Notes under the pieces: model-generated | Told to the model about the DNA's origin: nothing | The model's database searches: none | The model's input: only the letters and a program-made list of their open reading frames with translations | Source: a bacterium UBP4_UBA6127 | GTDB lineage: Bacteria; UBP4; UBA4092 | Reading direction: 5' to 3' | Length of the DNA: 33,962 nucleotides | Assembly: GCA_002428325.1 (NCBI GenBank) | Contig: DIVR01000065.1 | Location: 24,902-58,863, forward strand | Shown here: positions 7,699 through 17,269 of the stretch, one piece after another | How positions within the stretch are numbered: the first letter of the stretch is position 1 | Layout: each line of letters starts with the position of its first letter | Program-made: the position numbers and the translations under genes

Positions 7699-10506
7699 AT
7701 GGAAAAAGAACCTTTGAACATTCATATTGATCCGGTATGCGGGATGACGGTTGTCCCCAAGGAAACCTCTCTTTATGCGGAGGTTAATGATCAAATCTAT
7801 TATTTTTGCTGTGATTCCTGCCGGGAAAAATTTCTCAAAGCTCCGGATGCTTATCTCAATGTTTCTGAAGATAAAACAGAACCTGATATTCGAGACACGA
7901 TTAAAATGATTGTGGAACAGGAAGGCAGCACTCGGTTCCATGTTGTAAATAAGGAGCCGGAAAATCCTGCCGAAGATATGGGTTCTCTAGAGGGGTTATC
8001 CCTCGACTCCCCAAGTCCCCTGAAAAAGCCACTGAATCATTCGATTCCAGTATCCGAGAAAAGCAAGTCAGAGTCTTTCTCTGATAAGTTTATTACCCAG
8101 GAGATGACCCTTCCCATTAAAGGGATGAGTTGTGCCGCTTGTGCGGTGAAAATAGAAAAAAACCTGCAGCAAATCAAAGGTATGGCAGAGGCCCGGGTTA
8201 ATTATGCTTCCGGCAAAGCCTACATAAAGTTTGAAGAACCACAGGTGAATCTGAATGATATTCAAAAAAGGATAAAAGAACTGGGTTATCAGGTTGAAGG
8301 TGAAATCATAACGGTTTCAATCAGGGGAATGCATTGCGCTTCCTGTGTGGGCCGGGTGGAGAAACATCTGCGGGAGATTCCCGGTGTGCTGGAAGTATCG
8401 GTGAACCTGGCGACTGAAAAAGCTCAGATTGAATATATTCCCGGACAAGTCGTCTTTTCTGATATTAAAACAGCTGTTTCCGCGGCCGGGGCTTATCGGG
8501 TCCAGGAAGATGAGTCTCCGGCCCGAACGGAAGTTATCCGCCGGAAAGAGTATGAGTTACTAAAGAGAAAACTGGTCTTTGGGGTGATTATCAGCATTAT
8601 TGTAATGATTGGCAGCATGTATCATCATCTGGGATTTTTTCCGGAATTGTCGGGTAGGGCAAATCAGACCCTCAATTATTTTTTGTTTATATTAACCCTG
8701 CCGGTGATGGTCTGGACGGGAAACCATTTTTTTATCGGGGCTTATCGGGGTTTGAAATATAAAACAATGGATATGAATACCCTGATAGCTTTGGGGACAG
8801 GGGCTTCTTTTCTGTATAGTTCAGCCATTACTCTTTTCCCGGGATATTTTACTTCTCATGGGCTTTCTTCTGTGGTCTATTATGATACTACGGTCATGAT
8901 TATTACTATGATAACCATTGGCAGGGTTCTGGAAAGCAGGGCTAAAGCACGAACTACCGACCAGATTCGTAAATTGATGGGGTTGCAGCCTCAGACTGCC
9001 CGGATTATTCGGGATGAACAGGAATATGATGTTTCAGTCAATGACCTGGTGGTAGGAGATTTAGTGCTGGTCCGTCCGGGGGAAAGAATCCCGGTAGATG
9101 GCGAAGTGAAAGGCGGTTCTTCCACAGTAGATGAATCCATGATTACTGGGGAAGGCTTGCCTGTGGAAAAATTCATGGGGAATCCGGTCATTTCCGGGAC
9201 TATCAATAAAACCGGAATTCTAAAAGTACAGGCAAAACAGGTGGGGAAGGATACCCTTTTAGCCAAGATCATTAATATGGTGGAAAAAGCTCAGGGTTCC
9301 AAGGCTCCCATTCAGAGAATGGCTGACCAGATTGCCGGGATATTTGTTCCCATTGTGCTGGGGATAGCAGTTCTCTCCTTTCTAGGCTGGTTGCTCCTGG
9401 CCTCTTCCTTTAATTTGACCAAAGCCCTGACCTCTTTTGTCTCAGTGCTGATAATAGCCTGTCCCTGTGCTTTGGGCTTGGCTACCCCGACCGCTATTAT
9501 CGTGGGTACCGGTAAAGGTGCTGAATTGGGCATTTTAGTGAAAAACGCTGAAAGCCTGGAGAAACTTCATAAAGTAGATACGATTGTTTTTGATAAAACC
9601 GGCACTTTAACCCAGGGTGAACTGGCCGTCAATGATATAGAAGCAGGCTCTTATGTGACCAAGAAAGAACTTTTGCGGATTGCGGCTTCCCTGGAACGAA
9701 TGTCTGAACACCCTATTGCAGAAGCTATTATCCAAGCTGCCCTGGATGAAGGACTGGTACTCAGTTTTCCCGATGATGTTGAAGTGGTCCCGGGACAGGG
9801 AATTAAAGGGATTATCAAAGGATCTGTGGTCATGGTGGGTAACAGTATTTATATCCGGGGTTCCAATATCAACCTGCAGGAATATGAAAAACGGGGTGAT
9901 TTTTTCTCCTCTGAGGGAAAAACAGTTCTATATATTGTCATGAACCGGCGTCCAGTAGGGTTGATAACCCTGACGGACAAAGTGAAAGACGAGTCTGTTG
10001 AGGTGGTTAAATCGCTGCAGTCTATGAAATACCATGTAGTGATGATGACGGGGGATAACCGAAAAAGCGCTGAATCGGTTGGTAAATCCCTCCATATTGA
10101 AGATATTCTGTCAGAAATCCTTCCGGGAGATAAGGCCAGAGAAGTTGAAAATCTCCAGAAAAGAGGGGAAATTGTCGCTATGGTGGGCGATGGCATCAAC
10201 GATGCACCGGCGCTGGCTCAAGCCCATATTGGCATTGCTATGGGGACGGGAACCGATATTGCCATGGAAACCGCGGATATTACCCTGATGAATGACAACC
10301 TGGACAATATTCCCAAAGCCATCGATTTGAGCCGAAAGGTGGTACGGATTATCCGGCAAAACTTGTTTTGGGCCTTTATTTACAATGTGATAGGGATTCC
10401 TCTGGCAGCTTTTAATCTATTGAATCCGATTTTTGCTGCCGGGGCCATGGCCTTTTCTTCGATATCGGTGGTTAGCAACTCTCTCCGGTTGAAATGGTTC
10501 AAATAA
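7699..10506 (+). CDS. copA: Cu+-type P1B ATPase with N-terminal YHS domain
   Basis: The product is a 935-residue heavy-metal pump that uses ATP to export Cu+ (or Ag+) from the cytoplasm. An N-terminal YHS domain (about 11-47, DPVCGMTV then CCDSCREKF) precedes two HMA metal-binding domains with GMSCAAC (near 145) and GMHCASC (near 213). The membrane core carries the CPC metal site near 588-590 in IIACPCALGLATPTA, the phosphorylation motif DKTGTLT at 632, SEHPIAEAI in the nucleotide domain and GDGINDAPALA near 829. The last helices have YN and MAFSSISVVSNS, the residues expected for Cu+ specificity. GGAG lies about ten bases before the ATG. It is a lone gene here; no chaperone or copper regulator is adjacent. 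A linker rich in Ser and Pro joins the YHS and HMA parts. Confidence 0.95.
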   Translation: MEKEPLNIHIDPVCGMTVVPKETSLYAEVNDQIYYFCCDSCREKFLKAPDAYLNVSEDKTEPDIRDTIKMIVEQEGSTRFHVVNKEPENPAEDMGSLEGLSLDSPSPLKKPLNHSIPVSEKSKSESFSDKFITQEMTLPIKGMSCAACAVKIEKNLQQIKGMAEARVNYASGKAYIKFEEPQVNLNDIQKRIKELGYQVEGEIITVSIRGMHCASCVGRVEKHLREIPGVLEVSVNLATEKAQIEYIPGQVVFSDIKTAVSAAGAYRVQEDESPARTEVIRRKEYELLKRKLVFGVIISIIVMIGSMYHHLGFFPELSGRANQTLNYFLFILTLPVMVWTGNHFFIGAYRGLKYKTMDMNTLIALGTGASFLYSSAITLFPGYFTSHGLSSVVYYDTTVMIITMITIGRVLESRAKARTTDQIRKLMGLQPQTARIIRDEQEYDVSVNDLVVGDLVLVRPGERIPVDGEVKGGSSTVDESMITGEGLPVEKFMGNPVISGTINKTGILKVQAKQVGKDTLLAKIINMVEKAQGSKAPIQRMADQIAGIFVPIVLGIAVLSFLGWLLLASSFNLTKALTSFVSVLIIACPCALGLATPTAIIVGTGKGAELGILVKNAESLEKLHKVDTIVFDKTGTLTQGELAVNDIEAGSYVTKKELLRIAASLERMSEHPIAEAIIQAALDEGLVLSFPDDVEVVPGQGIKGIIKGSVVMVGNSIYIRGSNINLQEYEKRGDFFSSEGKTVLYIVMNRRPVGLITLTDKVKDESVEVVKSLQSMKYHVVMMTGDNRKSAESVGKSLHIEDILSEILPGDKAREVENLQKRGEIVAMVGDGINDAPALAQAHIGIAMGTGTDIAMETADITLMNDNLDNIPKAIDLSRKVVRIIRQNLFWAFIYNVIGIPLAAFNLLNPIFAAGAMAFSSISVVSNSLRLKWFK

Positions 10507-10821
10507 TGCCGATTGCTTTTCTTCCCTCTGTAGTTTTTGGTTGTTTCAGGTAGGGGGAAGATATATAATTAAATTGAAAATTGAGCGATGACAAAAGTGT
10601 GGTTCGTTTAGCTGTGGAATTCTTTCATAAAGGGATTCTATGGAGAAAATGTTTGTATATACCCTGATTCTGAACAATCTTTTCCATTTAATGCAGCAGC
10701 CCCTGTAAGACTGTTTTTGGATGATTTAGTTCTTGACAGCGGTGTCTCACGGGGCTAGACTAGAGTCGGTTTTATACTCATGAAAAACATAAAAATCATT
10801 ACGCGATGGGGGCTTATTTAG
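10507..10821. other. Gene-free region before the pilus motor operon
   Basis: A weak hairpin (CTTCCC...GGGAAG, about 10524-10561) without a T run may help end copA transcription. The only strong signal is the promoter at 10734-10762. About 170 bases between them show no recognised riboswitch or gene. Confidence 0.5.
10734..10762 (+). promoter_or_regulatory. Sigma-70-type promoter of the pilB-pilT-pilB2-pilC operon
   Basis: TTGACA and TAGACT are separated by exactly 17 bases. The expected start near 10769 leaves a leader of about 50 bases before pilB. Confidence 0.75.
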
Positions 10822-12573
10822 ATGCCAGAAGACAATAACAAGGCTGGAACTCCCAAGCAGAATAACTTTGTCCGGATATTAGAAGAAGCCCAATTGGTTA
10901 CTCCTGATGTAATCAATAAGGCTATGGTATTGGCTGAGGAAGCCGGACAATCCCTTCGGGATACCTTGATTGAAACCGGTCAGGTCACTGAAGAAGACAT
11001 CCTTCAGGCGACAGCTGACAAAATGGGAATGGAAATCATCGAGCTGGATGACCTGAAGCTGGACTCTTCTGTGAAAGACTTGATTCCAGAACGGGTTGCT
11101 AAACATTACAAGGTTTTTCCCATCCGAAGAGAGGCTGATGATACCCTGGTAGTGGCCATTGCGGATCCTTTTGATGTCCAGCTGGCAGATGACTTGAAAA
11201 TCATGCTGGGGAATAGCCTGAAAATGGTTATTGCCAAAGAAGAGCAGATTGAAAGAGCTATCAAAAAATATTATGAAGGCCATCAGGTTGAAGAATTAAT
11301 TCAACAATTCAACGAAGAACAGCAACAACAAAGCCTGGATGAGTTTAATTATGATGAGGTCCTGAAAGGGACGGCTAAAGGTACCGGAGAGTTGTCTGCT
11401 GAAGATGGCGCTATTGTTAATTTTGTGAATACGATGTTCCGGCAGGCGATCCACGACCGAGCTTCAGATATCCATGTTGAACCTTTCGCCCGGACAATAA
11501 AGATCCGGTTCCGTATTGACGGTGTTCTCCATGAAATGACTCCCCCTCCCAAACGAGCCCAGAATGCCATCCTATCCCGTCTAAAACTGATGAGCGGAAT
11601 GGATTTGGCTGAAAAACGAATCCCTCAAGACGGTCGTATCAAACTGAATCTGGAGGGAAAAAATCTGGACGTTCGTGTAAATGCGCTGCCCTCCCTTTAT
11701 GGGGAAAGTATTGTTATGCGTATTTTGGACCAGAGTACGGTTTTGCTGGGTTTGGAAGATGTCGGGTTCACCCCCTACCATATTGAAGTATTTGAACAGC
11801 AGATTAAAAAGCCTAATGGCATCCTGCTGATGACGGGTCCTACCGGTTCGGGAAAAACTACGACCCTGTATGCGGCCCTTTCGGCTATTAATACGGTAGA
11901 TAAAAAACTAATTACAGTTGAAAATCCTGTGGAATATCAAATTAACGGGATTAACCAGGTTCAAGTGAATGCCGAAATCGGGTTGACCTTCTCGATTGGT
12001 CTTCGTTCGATGCTTCGGCAATCTCCGGATGTTATTCTCGTAGGGGAAATCCGTGATACGGAAACAGCTGAAATCGCCGTTCGCGCCGCTTTGACCGGCC
12101 ATTTGGTTTTCTCCACCCTCCATACGAATGATGCGCCTTCTGCCACGGTTCGTCTGATAGACATGGGGATCAAACCCTTCCTGGTTGCTTCCAGTGTTCA
12201 GGCAATTGTGGCACAGCGTCTGGTTCGAAGGATTTGTAATGCCTGCAAAGAACCCTTTACCCCGAATAAGGAGACCCTGGACCTGTTGAGTGTTCCTCAG
12301 GACAAACGTGAAGGTCTCCAGTTGATGAGAGGCCGAGGGTGCGATAAATGCAGTTTCTCCGGGTATAAAGGAAGAACTGCTATCCATGAAATGATGGTCA
12401 TGAATGAACAAATCAGAATGATGGTTTTGAACCGTGAAGCGGCCGCCACCATTAAAAAGAAAGCACGGGAATATGGTATGCATACTCTCCGTGAAGATGG
12501 ATTTGAAAAAGTACTTATGGGTCAGACTACTGTGGATGAAATCATGCGAGTTACCCAGTTAGATACAGCCTAG
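10822..12573 (+). CDS. pilB: PilB/GspE-type assembly ATPase, first copy
   Basis: This 583-residue cytoplasmic hexameric ATPase powers filament extension by turning the PilC/GspF platform protein. The N-terminal half has MshEN/GspE-N-type segments (LVTPDVINKAMVLAEEAG and VAKHYKVFPIRREADDTLVVAIADPFD). The ATPase core has Walker A GPTGSGKTT near 339-347, the Asp/His boxes (ASDIHVEPF, LVFSTLHTNDAPSA) and Walker B DVILVGEIRD. A tetracysteine zinc site (CNAC near 472 and GRGCDKCSFSGYKGR near 506) marks it as the PilB/GspE branch rather than PilT. It begins an operon with pilT (18 bases on), a second pilB and pilC. Acidic and glutamine-rich residues (EEQQQQSLDE) link the domains. Confidence 0.93.
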   Translation: MPEDNNKAGTPKQNNFVRILEEAQLVTPDVINKAMVLAEEAGQSLRDTLIETGQVTEEDILQATADKMGMEIIELDDLKLDSSVKDLIPERVAKHYKVFPIRREADDTLVVAIADPFDVQLADDLKIMLGNSLKMVIAKEEQIERAIKKYYEGHQVEELIQQFNEEQQQQSLDEFNYDEVLKGTAKGTGELSAEDGAIVNFVNTMFRQAIHDRASDIHVEPFARTIKIRFRIDGVLHEMTPPPKRAQNAILSRLKLMSGMDLAEKRIPQDGRIKLNLEGKNLDVRVNALPSLYGESIVMRILDQSTVLLGLEDVGFTPYHIEVFEQQIKKPNGILLMTGPTGSGKTTTLYAALSAINTVDKKLITVENPVEYQINGINQVQVNAEIGLTFSIGLRSMLRQSPDVILVGEIRDTETAEIAVRAALTGHLVFSTLHTNDAPSATVRLIDMGIKPFLVASSVQAIVAQRLVRRICNACKEPFTPNKETLDLLSVPQDKREGLQLMRGRGCDKCSFSGYKGRTAIHEMMVMNEQIRMMVLNREAAATIKKKAREYGMHTLREDGFEKVLMGQTTVDEIMRVTQLDTA

Positions 12574-12591
12574 TTTATTAGAGGTATAGAG

Positions 12592-13704
12592 ATGGCAATA
12601 GAAATTCCTAATCAAGCACCCGATGCTAAAATTACTATGCAGGATATGATGAAGCTCTGTGTTGAAAAGGGCGCATCAGATATTCATATTTCGGTAGGAC
12701 GTCCGCCAACCCTTAGAATTGATGGTCGTCTAGAGAAGGTGGGTATCCAGATCCTGTCTCCTCGTGATACCGAACGCTTAATGGAAGAGATCACCCCAAC
12801 CCGTCACCAGCAGGCTATTATGGAATCCGGCTGCGCCGATTTCGGGTTTTCCTTTTTGGATATTTCCCGGTTCCGTGTCAGTGCTTTCCGTGCCCGTGGG
12901 GAAATCGGCATTGTTCTCCGACTTATTCCATATAAGATTTTGACCTTTGAGCAGTTGGGCTTACCCTCTGCTTTTGTAAAAGAGTTGCTTTGCCGGCCCA
13001 GAGGATTAATCATGATTACCGGTCCGACCGGTTCGGGTAAAACCACCACCCTGGCGACCATGGTTGACTGGGTGAATGAAAACCGTGATGCCCATATTAT
13101 TACGGTTGAAGACCCGATTGAATATTACCATCCCCACAAAAAAGGGATTGTGACTCACCGGGAACTGGGACAGGATACTCCCTCATTTGCCGCAGCGTTG
13201 AAACATGCTTTACGTCAAGACCCTGATGTTATTCTCGTTGGGGAAATGCGAGACCTTGAGACTATGGAAGCCGCTATTACCGCGGCTGAAACAGGTCACT
13301 TGGTCTTTGCCACGTTGCACACTATTTCTGCATCCCAGACCGTGGAACGTGTTATTGATGCTTTCCCGGTTGCCCAACAGGAACAGATTCGTATGCAGCT
13401 TTCCATTTCAATTGTGGCCATTCTCTGCCAGACCTTATGTCCCCGGGCGGCGGGAAAAGGCCGTGTAGCTGCTTATGAAATCATGATGAACACCTCCGCA
13501 ATTGCCAACTTGATTCGTGAAAGAAAAACCAACCGTATTCTTTCATCCATTCAAACCGGGCAAAAACAGGGGATGATTACCATGGACCAATTCCTCCTGA
13601 ATCTATATCAACGTGGAGATATTACCGCTGAAGTAGCCCTTGAAAAAGCTCAAGACCCGGAAGATTTAAGATCCAAACTCATGGGGATAACTCCCAACGC
13701 ATAG
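12592..13704 (+). CDS. pilT: PilT-type retraction ATPase
   Basis: The protein has 370 residues, the usual length for PilT, the motor that depolymerises type IV pili for twitching and DNA uptake. It has the short PAS-like N-terminal domain (MQDMMKLCVEKGASDIHISVGRPPTLR), Walker A GPTGSGKTTTLATM near 144, Walker B DVILVGEMRD, and the PilT signature AAETGHLVFATLHTISASQTVERVIDAFP. The tetracysteine site of PilB is absent, as expected. AGAGG precedes the ATG and the next gene starts 12 bases after the stop. Presence of a retraction ATPase argues that this locus makes a dynamic type IV pilus rather than only a secretion pseudopilus. PilU is a possible alternative name. Confidence 0.93.
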   Translation: MAIEIPNQAPDAKITMQDMMKLCVEKGASDIHISVGRPPTLRIDGRLEKVGIQILSPRDTERLMEEITPTRHQQAIMESGCADFGFSFLDISRFRVSAFRARGEIGIVLRLIPYKILTFEQLGLPSAFVKELLCRPRGLIMITGPTGSGKTTTLATMVDWVNENRDAHIITVEDPIEYYHPHKKGIVTHRELGQDTPSFAAALKHALRQDPDVILVGEMRDLETMEAAITAAETGHLVFATLHTISASQTVERVIDAFPVAQQEQIRMQLSISIVAILCQTLCPRAAGKGRVAAYEIMMNTSAIANLIRERKTNRILSSIQTGQKQGMITMDQFLLNLYQRGDITAEVALEKAQDPEDLRSKLMGITPNA

Positions 13705-13716
13705 GAGCAGGCCTTC

Positions 13717-15597
13717 ATGGCAGACACGAGTGACAATAAACCCAAAGTAACCCCCTCGGACTTGCACGAAGAAGCCACCCGACCTTCATTAGGAAAGGTA
13801 CTTCCACCCGAAGAGGCGGCACAAACCATTAAAGAAGCGGCACCACTGGAGTCGTCTTCCGGAATGGCTGATTTAGATACCTTGAAACTGCTTTCTGAGC
13901 AGACAGGGCTACCCTATGTCAATCTGGCAACTTATGAAGTTGATTTGAATCTGACCAAACTGGTTCCTTATCATATCGCCAATAACTACAAAATATTCCC
14001 GTTGAAACAGGAAACAGATGGCAGTATCCTGGTCGCCCTCTCGGACCCGATGAACATCAATGTCCTGGATGAGTTACGGCTGGTCCTGGATACACAGGTC
14101 TCAGGTGCTATAGCCAAGGAAGAGGATATTGTCGAAGCCATTAATATGTTTTATGGCTTGGGTGATGATAACCTGGATGCCATGGTGGATAGGCTTCATG
14201 ATGAAAATCCAGAAGAAAATATAGTTAATACCGGTGACCAGATCGACCTGACAAATCTGAATGAAATCGATCAGGATGCACCTGTTAAAAAATATGTGAA
14301 CCTTCTTTTATTGCAGGCGATTAAAGACCGAGCATCCGATTTACATATTGAACCTTTTGAAGATATGCTGCGGATCCGGTATCGTATTGACGGTGTCCTC
14401 CATGAAGTGGCTTCTCCCCCCAAGCATTTGCATATTGGGATTCAGTCCCGTTTCAAAGTTATGGCCGGGATGGATATTTCTGAACGCCGTTTGCCTCAGG
14501 ATGGACGTATTAAACTGAATCTGGCCGGACGTCAGATTGACCTTCGTGTCAGTTCCCTCCCGACCGTCTGGGGGGAATCCATCGTGCTTCGAATCCTTGA
14601 TAAATCAATGATGATGATGGGATTGGAACAGATTGGGCTTTTACCTGAAGTCCATGACAAGATGAAGATCATTATTGAGAAACCTAACGGCATTATTCTG
14701 GTTACCGGTCCTACCGGCTGCGGTAAGACAACCACCCTTTATTCTGCGTTGAATGAGATTTATACCCCGGAGCTGAAAGTTATTACCAATGAAGACCCGG
14801 TCGAATATGAAATGGAAGGCGTCGTTCAAGTTAACATTCGAGAGGCTTTAGGGCTAACCTTTTCCTCTTGTCTTCGCGCCATTCTTCGTCAGGATCCTGA
14901 TGTTATCATGGTAGGTGAAATACGTGACCCGACCACTGCCCAAATATCTATCCAGGCAGCATTGACCGGTCACTTGGTACTATCCACTCTGCATACAAAT
15001 GATGCCCCATCGACCATTACTCGTTTGGTTGATATGGAAGTAGAACCCTTCCTGTTATCCTCCACCCTAGAAGGCGTACTGGCTCAACGGTTGGTTCGGA
15101 CAATTTGCCCCAACTGCCGTGAAGAGTATGTTCCCCCATCCCAGATGTTGATGGAAATGAATATGACTTCTGAGGATGCCAAACAATATACTTTCTATCA
15201 TGGCCGGGGTTGTGAGGATTGCAACTATACAGGATATAAGGGTCGCATTGGGATTTATGAACTATTGGTAATCGATGATGATATTCGGAATTTGATTCTG
15301 GAACGGGCCTCTACCGGTGATTTGGCTCGAAAAGCCCGGGCCAATGGCATGTTGTCTATGCGGGAAGATGGGTGGCAGAAAGTTCTTGCCGGCATCACCA
15401 CTCTCGATGAAATTCTCAGAGTAACATTCGGGGTTGAGGATGCTCCTCCCCCGAAAGATGATATAATCCGGGATGACTTACTGGAGTCGCCCGTTGTTGC
15501 CAATGTTCCGGCAGCGGCATCCTCTTCACTGGGAGATGCTGATTTTGTCCAAAAAGAAGATGATAGTTCGGGAGAAGAGGCGGATCGGGCTAAATAA
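13717..15597 (+). CDS. PilB/GspE-type assembly ATPase, second copy
   Basis: A second assembly ATPase of 626 residues, paralogous to the one at 10822. It differs by an acidic, proline-containing N-terminal extension (about 1-45) and a low-complexity acidic C-terminal tail of about 50 residues after the catalytic end (DEILRVTFG). Walker A reads GPTGCGKTT near 331, with Cys where the first copy has Ser. Walker B (DVIMVGEIRD), the His box (LSTLHTNDAPSTITRL) and the zinc site (CPNC near 466; GRGCEDCNYTGYKGR) are intact, so it should be active. It may drive a different filament or form mixed motors with the first copy. It sits between pilT and pilC in the same operon. Confidence 0.9.
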   Translation: MADTSDNKPKVTPSDLHEEATRPSLGKVLPPEEAAQTIKEAAPLESSSGMADLDTLKLLSEQTGLPYVNLATYEVDLNLTKLVPYHIANNYKIFPLKQETDGSILVALSDPMNINVLDELRLVLDTQVSGAIAKEEDIVEAINMFYGLGDDNLDAMVDRLHDENPEENIVNTGDQIDLTNLNEIDQDAPVKKYVNLLLLQAIKDRASDLHIEPFEDMLRIRYRIDGVLHEVASPPKHLHIGIQSRFKVMAGMDISERRLPQDGRIKLNLAGRQIDLRVSSLPTVWGESIVLRILDKSMMMMGLEQIGLLPEVHDKMKIIIEKPNGIILVTGPTGCGKTTTLYSALNEIYTPELKVITNEDPVEYEMEGVVQVNIREALGLTFSSCLRAILRQDPDVIMVGEIRDPTTAQISIQAALTGHLVLSTLHTNDAPSTITRLVDMEVEPFLLSSTLEGVLAQRLVRTICPNCREEYVPPSQMLMEMNMTSEDAKQYTFYHGRGCEDCNYTGYKGRIGIYELLVIDDDIRNLILERASTGDLARKARANGMLSMREDGWQKVLAGITTLDEILRVTFGVEDAPPPKDDIIRDDLLESPVVANVPAAASSSLGDADFVQKEDDSSGEEADRAK

Positions 15598-15665
15598 AGC
15601 TTTTGATTTACAGCCAATGGATTTAAGCCTAAAATGTAAGTATCTCGAGATGAGGGTAAAAGATT

Positions 15666-16901
15666 ATGGCAACCTATACTTATGAGGCCTTGGATAAGGG
15701 TGGAAAACCGATCCGAGGTACTATCGAAGCGGAAACTGAGGAAACTGTTCTTGAACGACTTCGGAATATGGGGTATTACCCTACAAAAGTCTCCCGTTCC
15801 AGAGGAAAAGCAACTAAAATCGATCTGGGTACTATTCCTGGATTAAGATGGCTTTTTGGACGAATCAAATTAAAACACTTATCTACTTTTACCCGTCAGT
15901 TAGCCACTTTGATTGAAGCCGGCCTTCCTCTCTTAAGAAGTCTTACCATTTTAGAGGACCAGACTGAGTCCGGTAGCCTGAAAATTGTTATTAAGCAGCT
16001 GGGAGCAGGGATTGAAAACGGGGGAACTCTCTCAGAAGGACTCAAACAGAATCCCAAAGTATTTAATAAACTATATATCAACATGGTCCGTGCTGGGGAA
16101 ATCGGTGGTGTTCTGGAAGCCGTTTTGAATAAAATTGCAGATTTCTTGGAAAAACAGAGAGAATTACGTTCTAAAATCAGGTCTGCAATGATGTATCCCA
16201 CCATGATTGTGATCATGACCGTAGCGATTGTGTCATTCATCTTGATTGCTATTATTCCGCGATTTGAAAAAATCTTTGGTGAATTGGGCGCGACCTTACC
16301 GGGTCCTACGCTCATGTTGATTGCCATGTCACGGACGTTGACTGACCCGATTCGGTTATCAATCACAATCTTATGTATAATCGGGATTGTCGTTGGCTAT
16401 AAGTATGCCTATAAAACAGCTGGAGGCCGGTTTTATATCGACTCTGTTAAATTGAAAATTCCTGTTTTTGGCCAGTTAGTTAACAAAATTGCCATCGCCA
16501 GGTTTGCCAGTACTCTATCCACCCTGATCAATTCAGGCGTTCCGATTTTACAGGCATTAGAAATCGTCAGAGACAGTTCCGGAAATGAAGTTATCGCTCG
16601 AGCTATGAAACAAGTCTATGACTCCATCCGAGAAGGGGAAACCATCCATGTCCCTTTATCCAAATTCCCTGTATTTCCTCCCATTGTTGTTCATATGATT
16701 GCTGTTGGTGAGGAAACTGGCGCTTTGGATGCCATGCTCACGAAAGTGGCTGAAACCTATGACCGGGAAGTTGATGATACTGTTAAAGGTTTGACTTCAT
16801 TGATTGAACCTTTACTTATCGTCATGCTGGGTATCATCGTAGGTTTCATCGTTGTGGCCCTTTATATGCCTATGTTTAATATTGTCAATGTTGTTAAATA
16901 A
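15666..16901 (+). CDS. pilC: PilC/GspF-type inner-membrane platform protein
   Basis: The 411-residue protein has the twofold T2SF architecture: a soluble start (YTYEALDKGGKPIRGTIEAETEETVLERLRNMGYYPTKV), first cytoplasmic domain (FTRQLATLIEAGLPLLRSLTILED...GGTLSEGLKQNPKVFNKLYINMVRAGEIGGVLEAVLNKIADFLEK), a pair of helices, and a second homologous domain (FASTLSTLINSGVPILQALEIV... MIAVGEETGALDAMLTKVAETYD) before the last helix. It couples the assembly and retraction ATPases to pseudopilin insertion. GAGGG lies before the ATG and a strong terminator follows. Length and motifs are standard. Confidence 0.94.
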   Translation: MATYTYEALDKGGKPIRGTIEAETEETVLERLRNMGYYPTKVSRSRGKATKIDLGTIPGLRWLFGRIKLKHLSTFTRQLATLIEAGLPLLRSLTILEDQTESGSLKIVIKQLGAGIENGGTLSEGLKQNPKVFNKLYINMVRAGEIGGVLEAVLNKIADFLEKQRELRSKIRSAMMYPTMIVIMTVAIVSFILIAIIPRFEKIFGELGATLPGPTLMLIAMSRTLTDPIRLSITILCIIGIVVGYKYAYKTAGGRFYIDSVKLKIPVFGQLVNKIAIARFASTLSTLINSGVPILQALEIVRDSSGNEVIARAMKQVYDSIREGETIHVPLSKFPVFPPIVVHMIAVGEETGALDAMLTKVAETYDREVDDTVKGLTSLIEPLLIVMLGIIVGFIVVALYMPMFNIVNVVK

Positions 16902-16945
16902 AACAGATGTTTATTGCATCCTGATGTTACCGGTTTAGAATCTAT

Positions 16946-16982
16946 AAAGCCGGGGAAATGGACCTCCTTTCCCGGCTTTTTT
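16946..16982 (+). terminator. Rho-independent terminator of the pil motor operon
   Basis: AAAGCCGGGGAAA pairs with TTTCCCGGCTTT (one bulged G) and the stem runs straight into a T-rich tract. Confidence 0.9.
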
Positions 16983-17130
16983 ATTCTCTGAGATTTTGGG
17001 TTATACCGTTAAAGGTGAACCCCTCTTTGGTTCTTCTAAAAAGGAATGATAGCTTGTTTTTAAGTCTTTTGGTTCGGGTTGAAAAAACTCTTGCTAAATT
17101 GGCGGGAATCATTGAAAATTATTGAAAAAG

Positions 17131-17159
17131 TTGACGTAAACCTTGCAGGGATGTATATT
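17131..17159 (+). promoter_or_regulatory. Sigma-70-type promoter of the minor pseudopilin operon
   Basis: TTGACG and TATATT are spaced by exactly 17 bases; the predicted start is near 17166. The layout matches the promoters at 10734 and 21673. Confidence 0.72.
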
Positions 17160-17269
17160 TCACATTAAAGGATTTGCATTATTAATTGACTCCTAATTCA
17201 AGGTTGATTTGTTCCTGGGCAGGGTCTCAGGGATAAAATGGCGGATATTCAATGAAATTGAAGGTTTGT

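Larger units (their letters stand above)
16902..17269. other. Gene-free region: terminator then pseudopilin promoter
   Basis: It contains the pilC terminator (16946-16982), about 150 AT-rich bases without a recognised signal, and the promoter at 17131-17159. The leader of about 100 bases before the first pseudopilin holds no clear attenuator. Confidence 0.6.

Noticed and set aside
10734..10751. Dyad operator TTGACA...TGTC near the pil promoter
   Set aside because: The half-sites are four bases apart instead of two and the outer arms do not pair; the TTGACA is better read as a -35 box.
11908..12483. Long antisense frame of 191 codons inside pilB
   Set aside because: It mirrors a well-supported coding frame; composition and lack of start signals mark it as a shadow.
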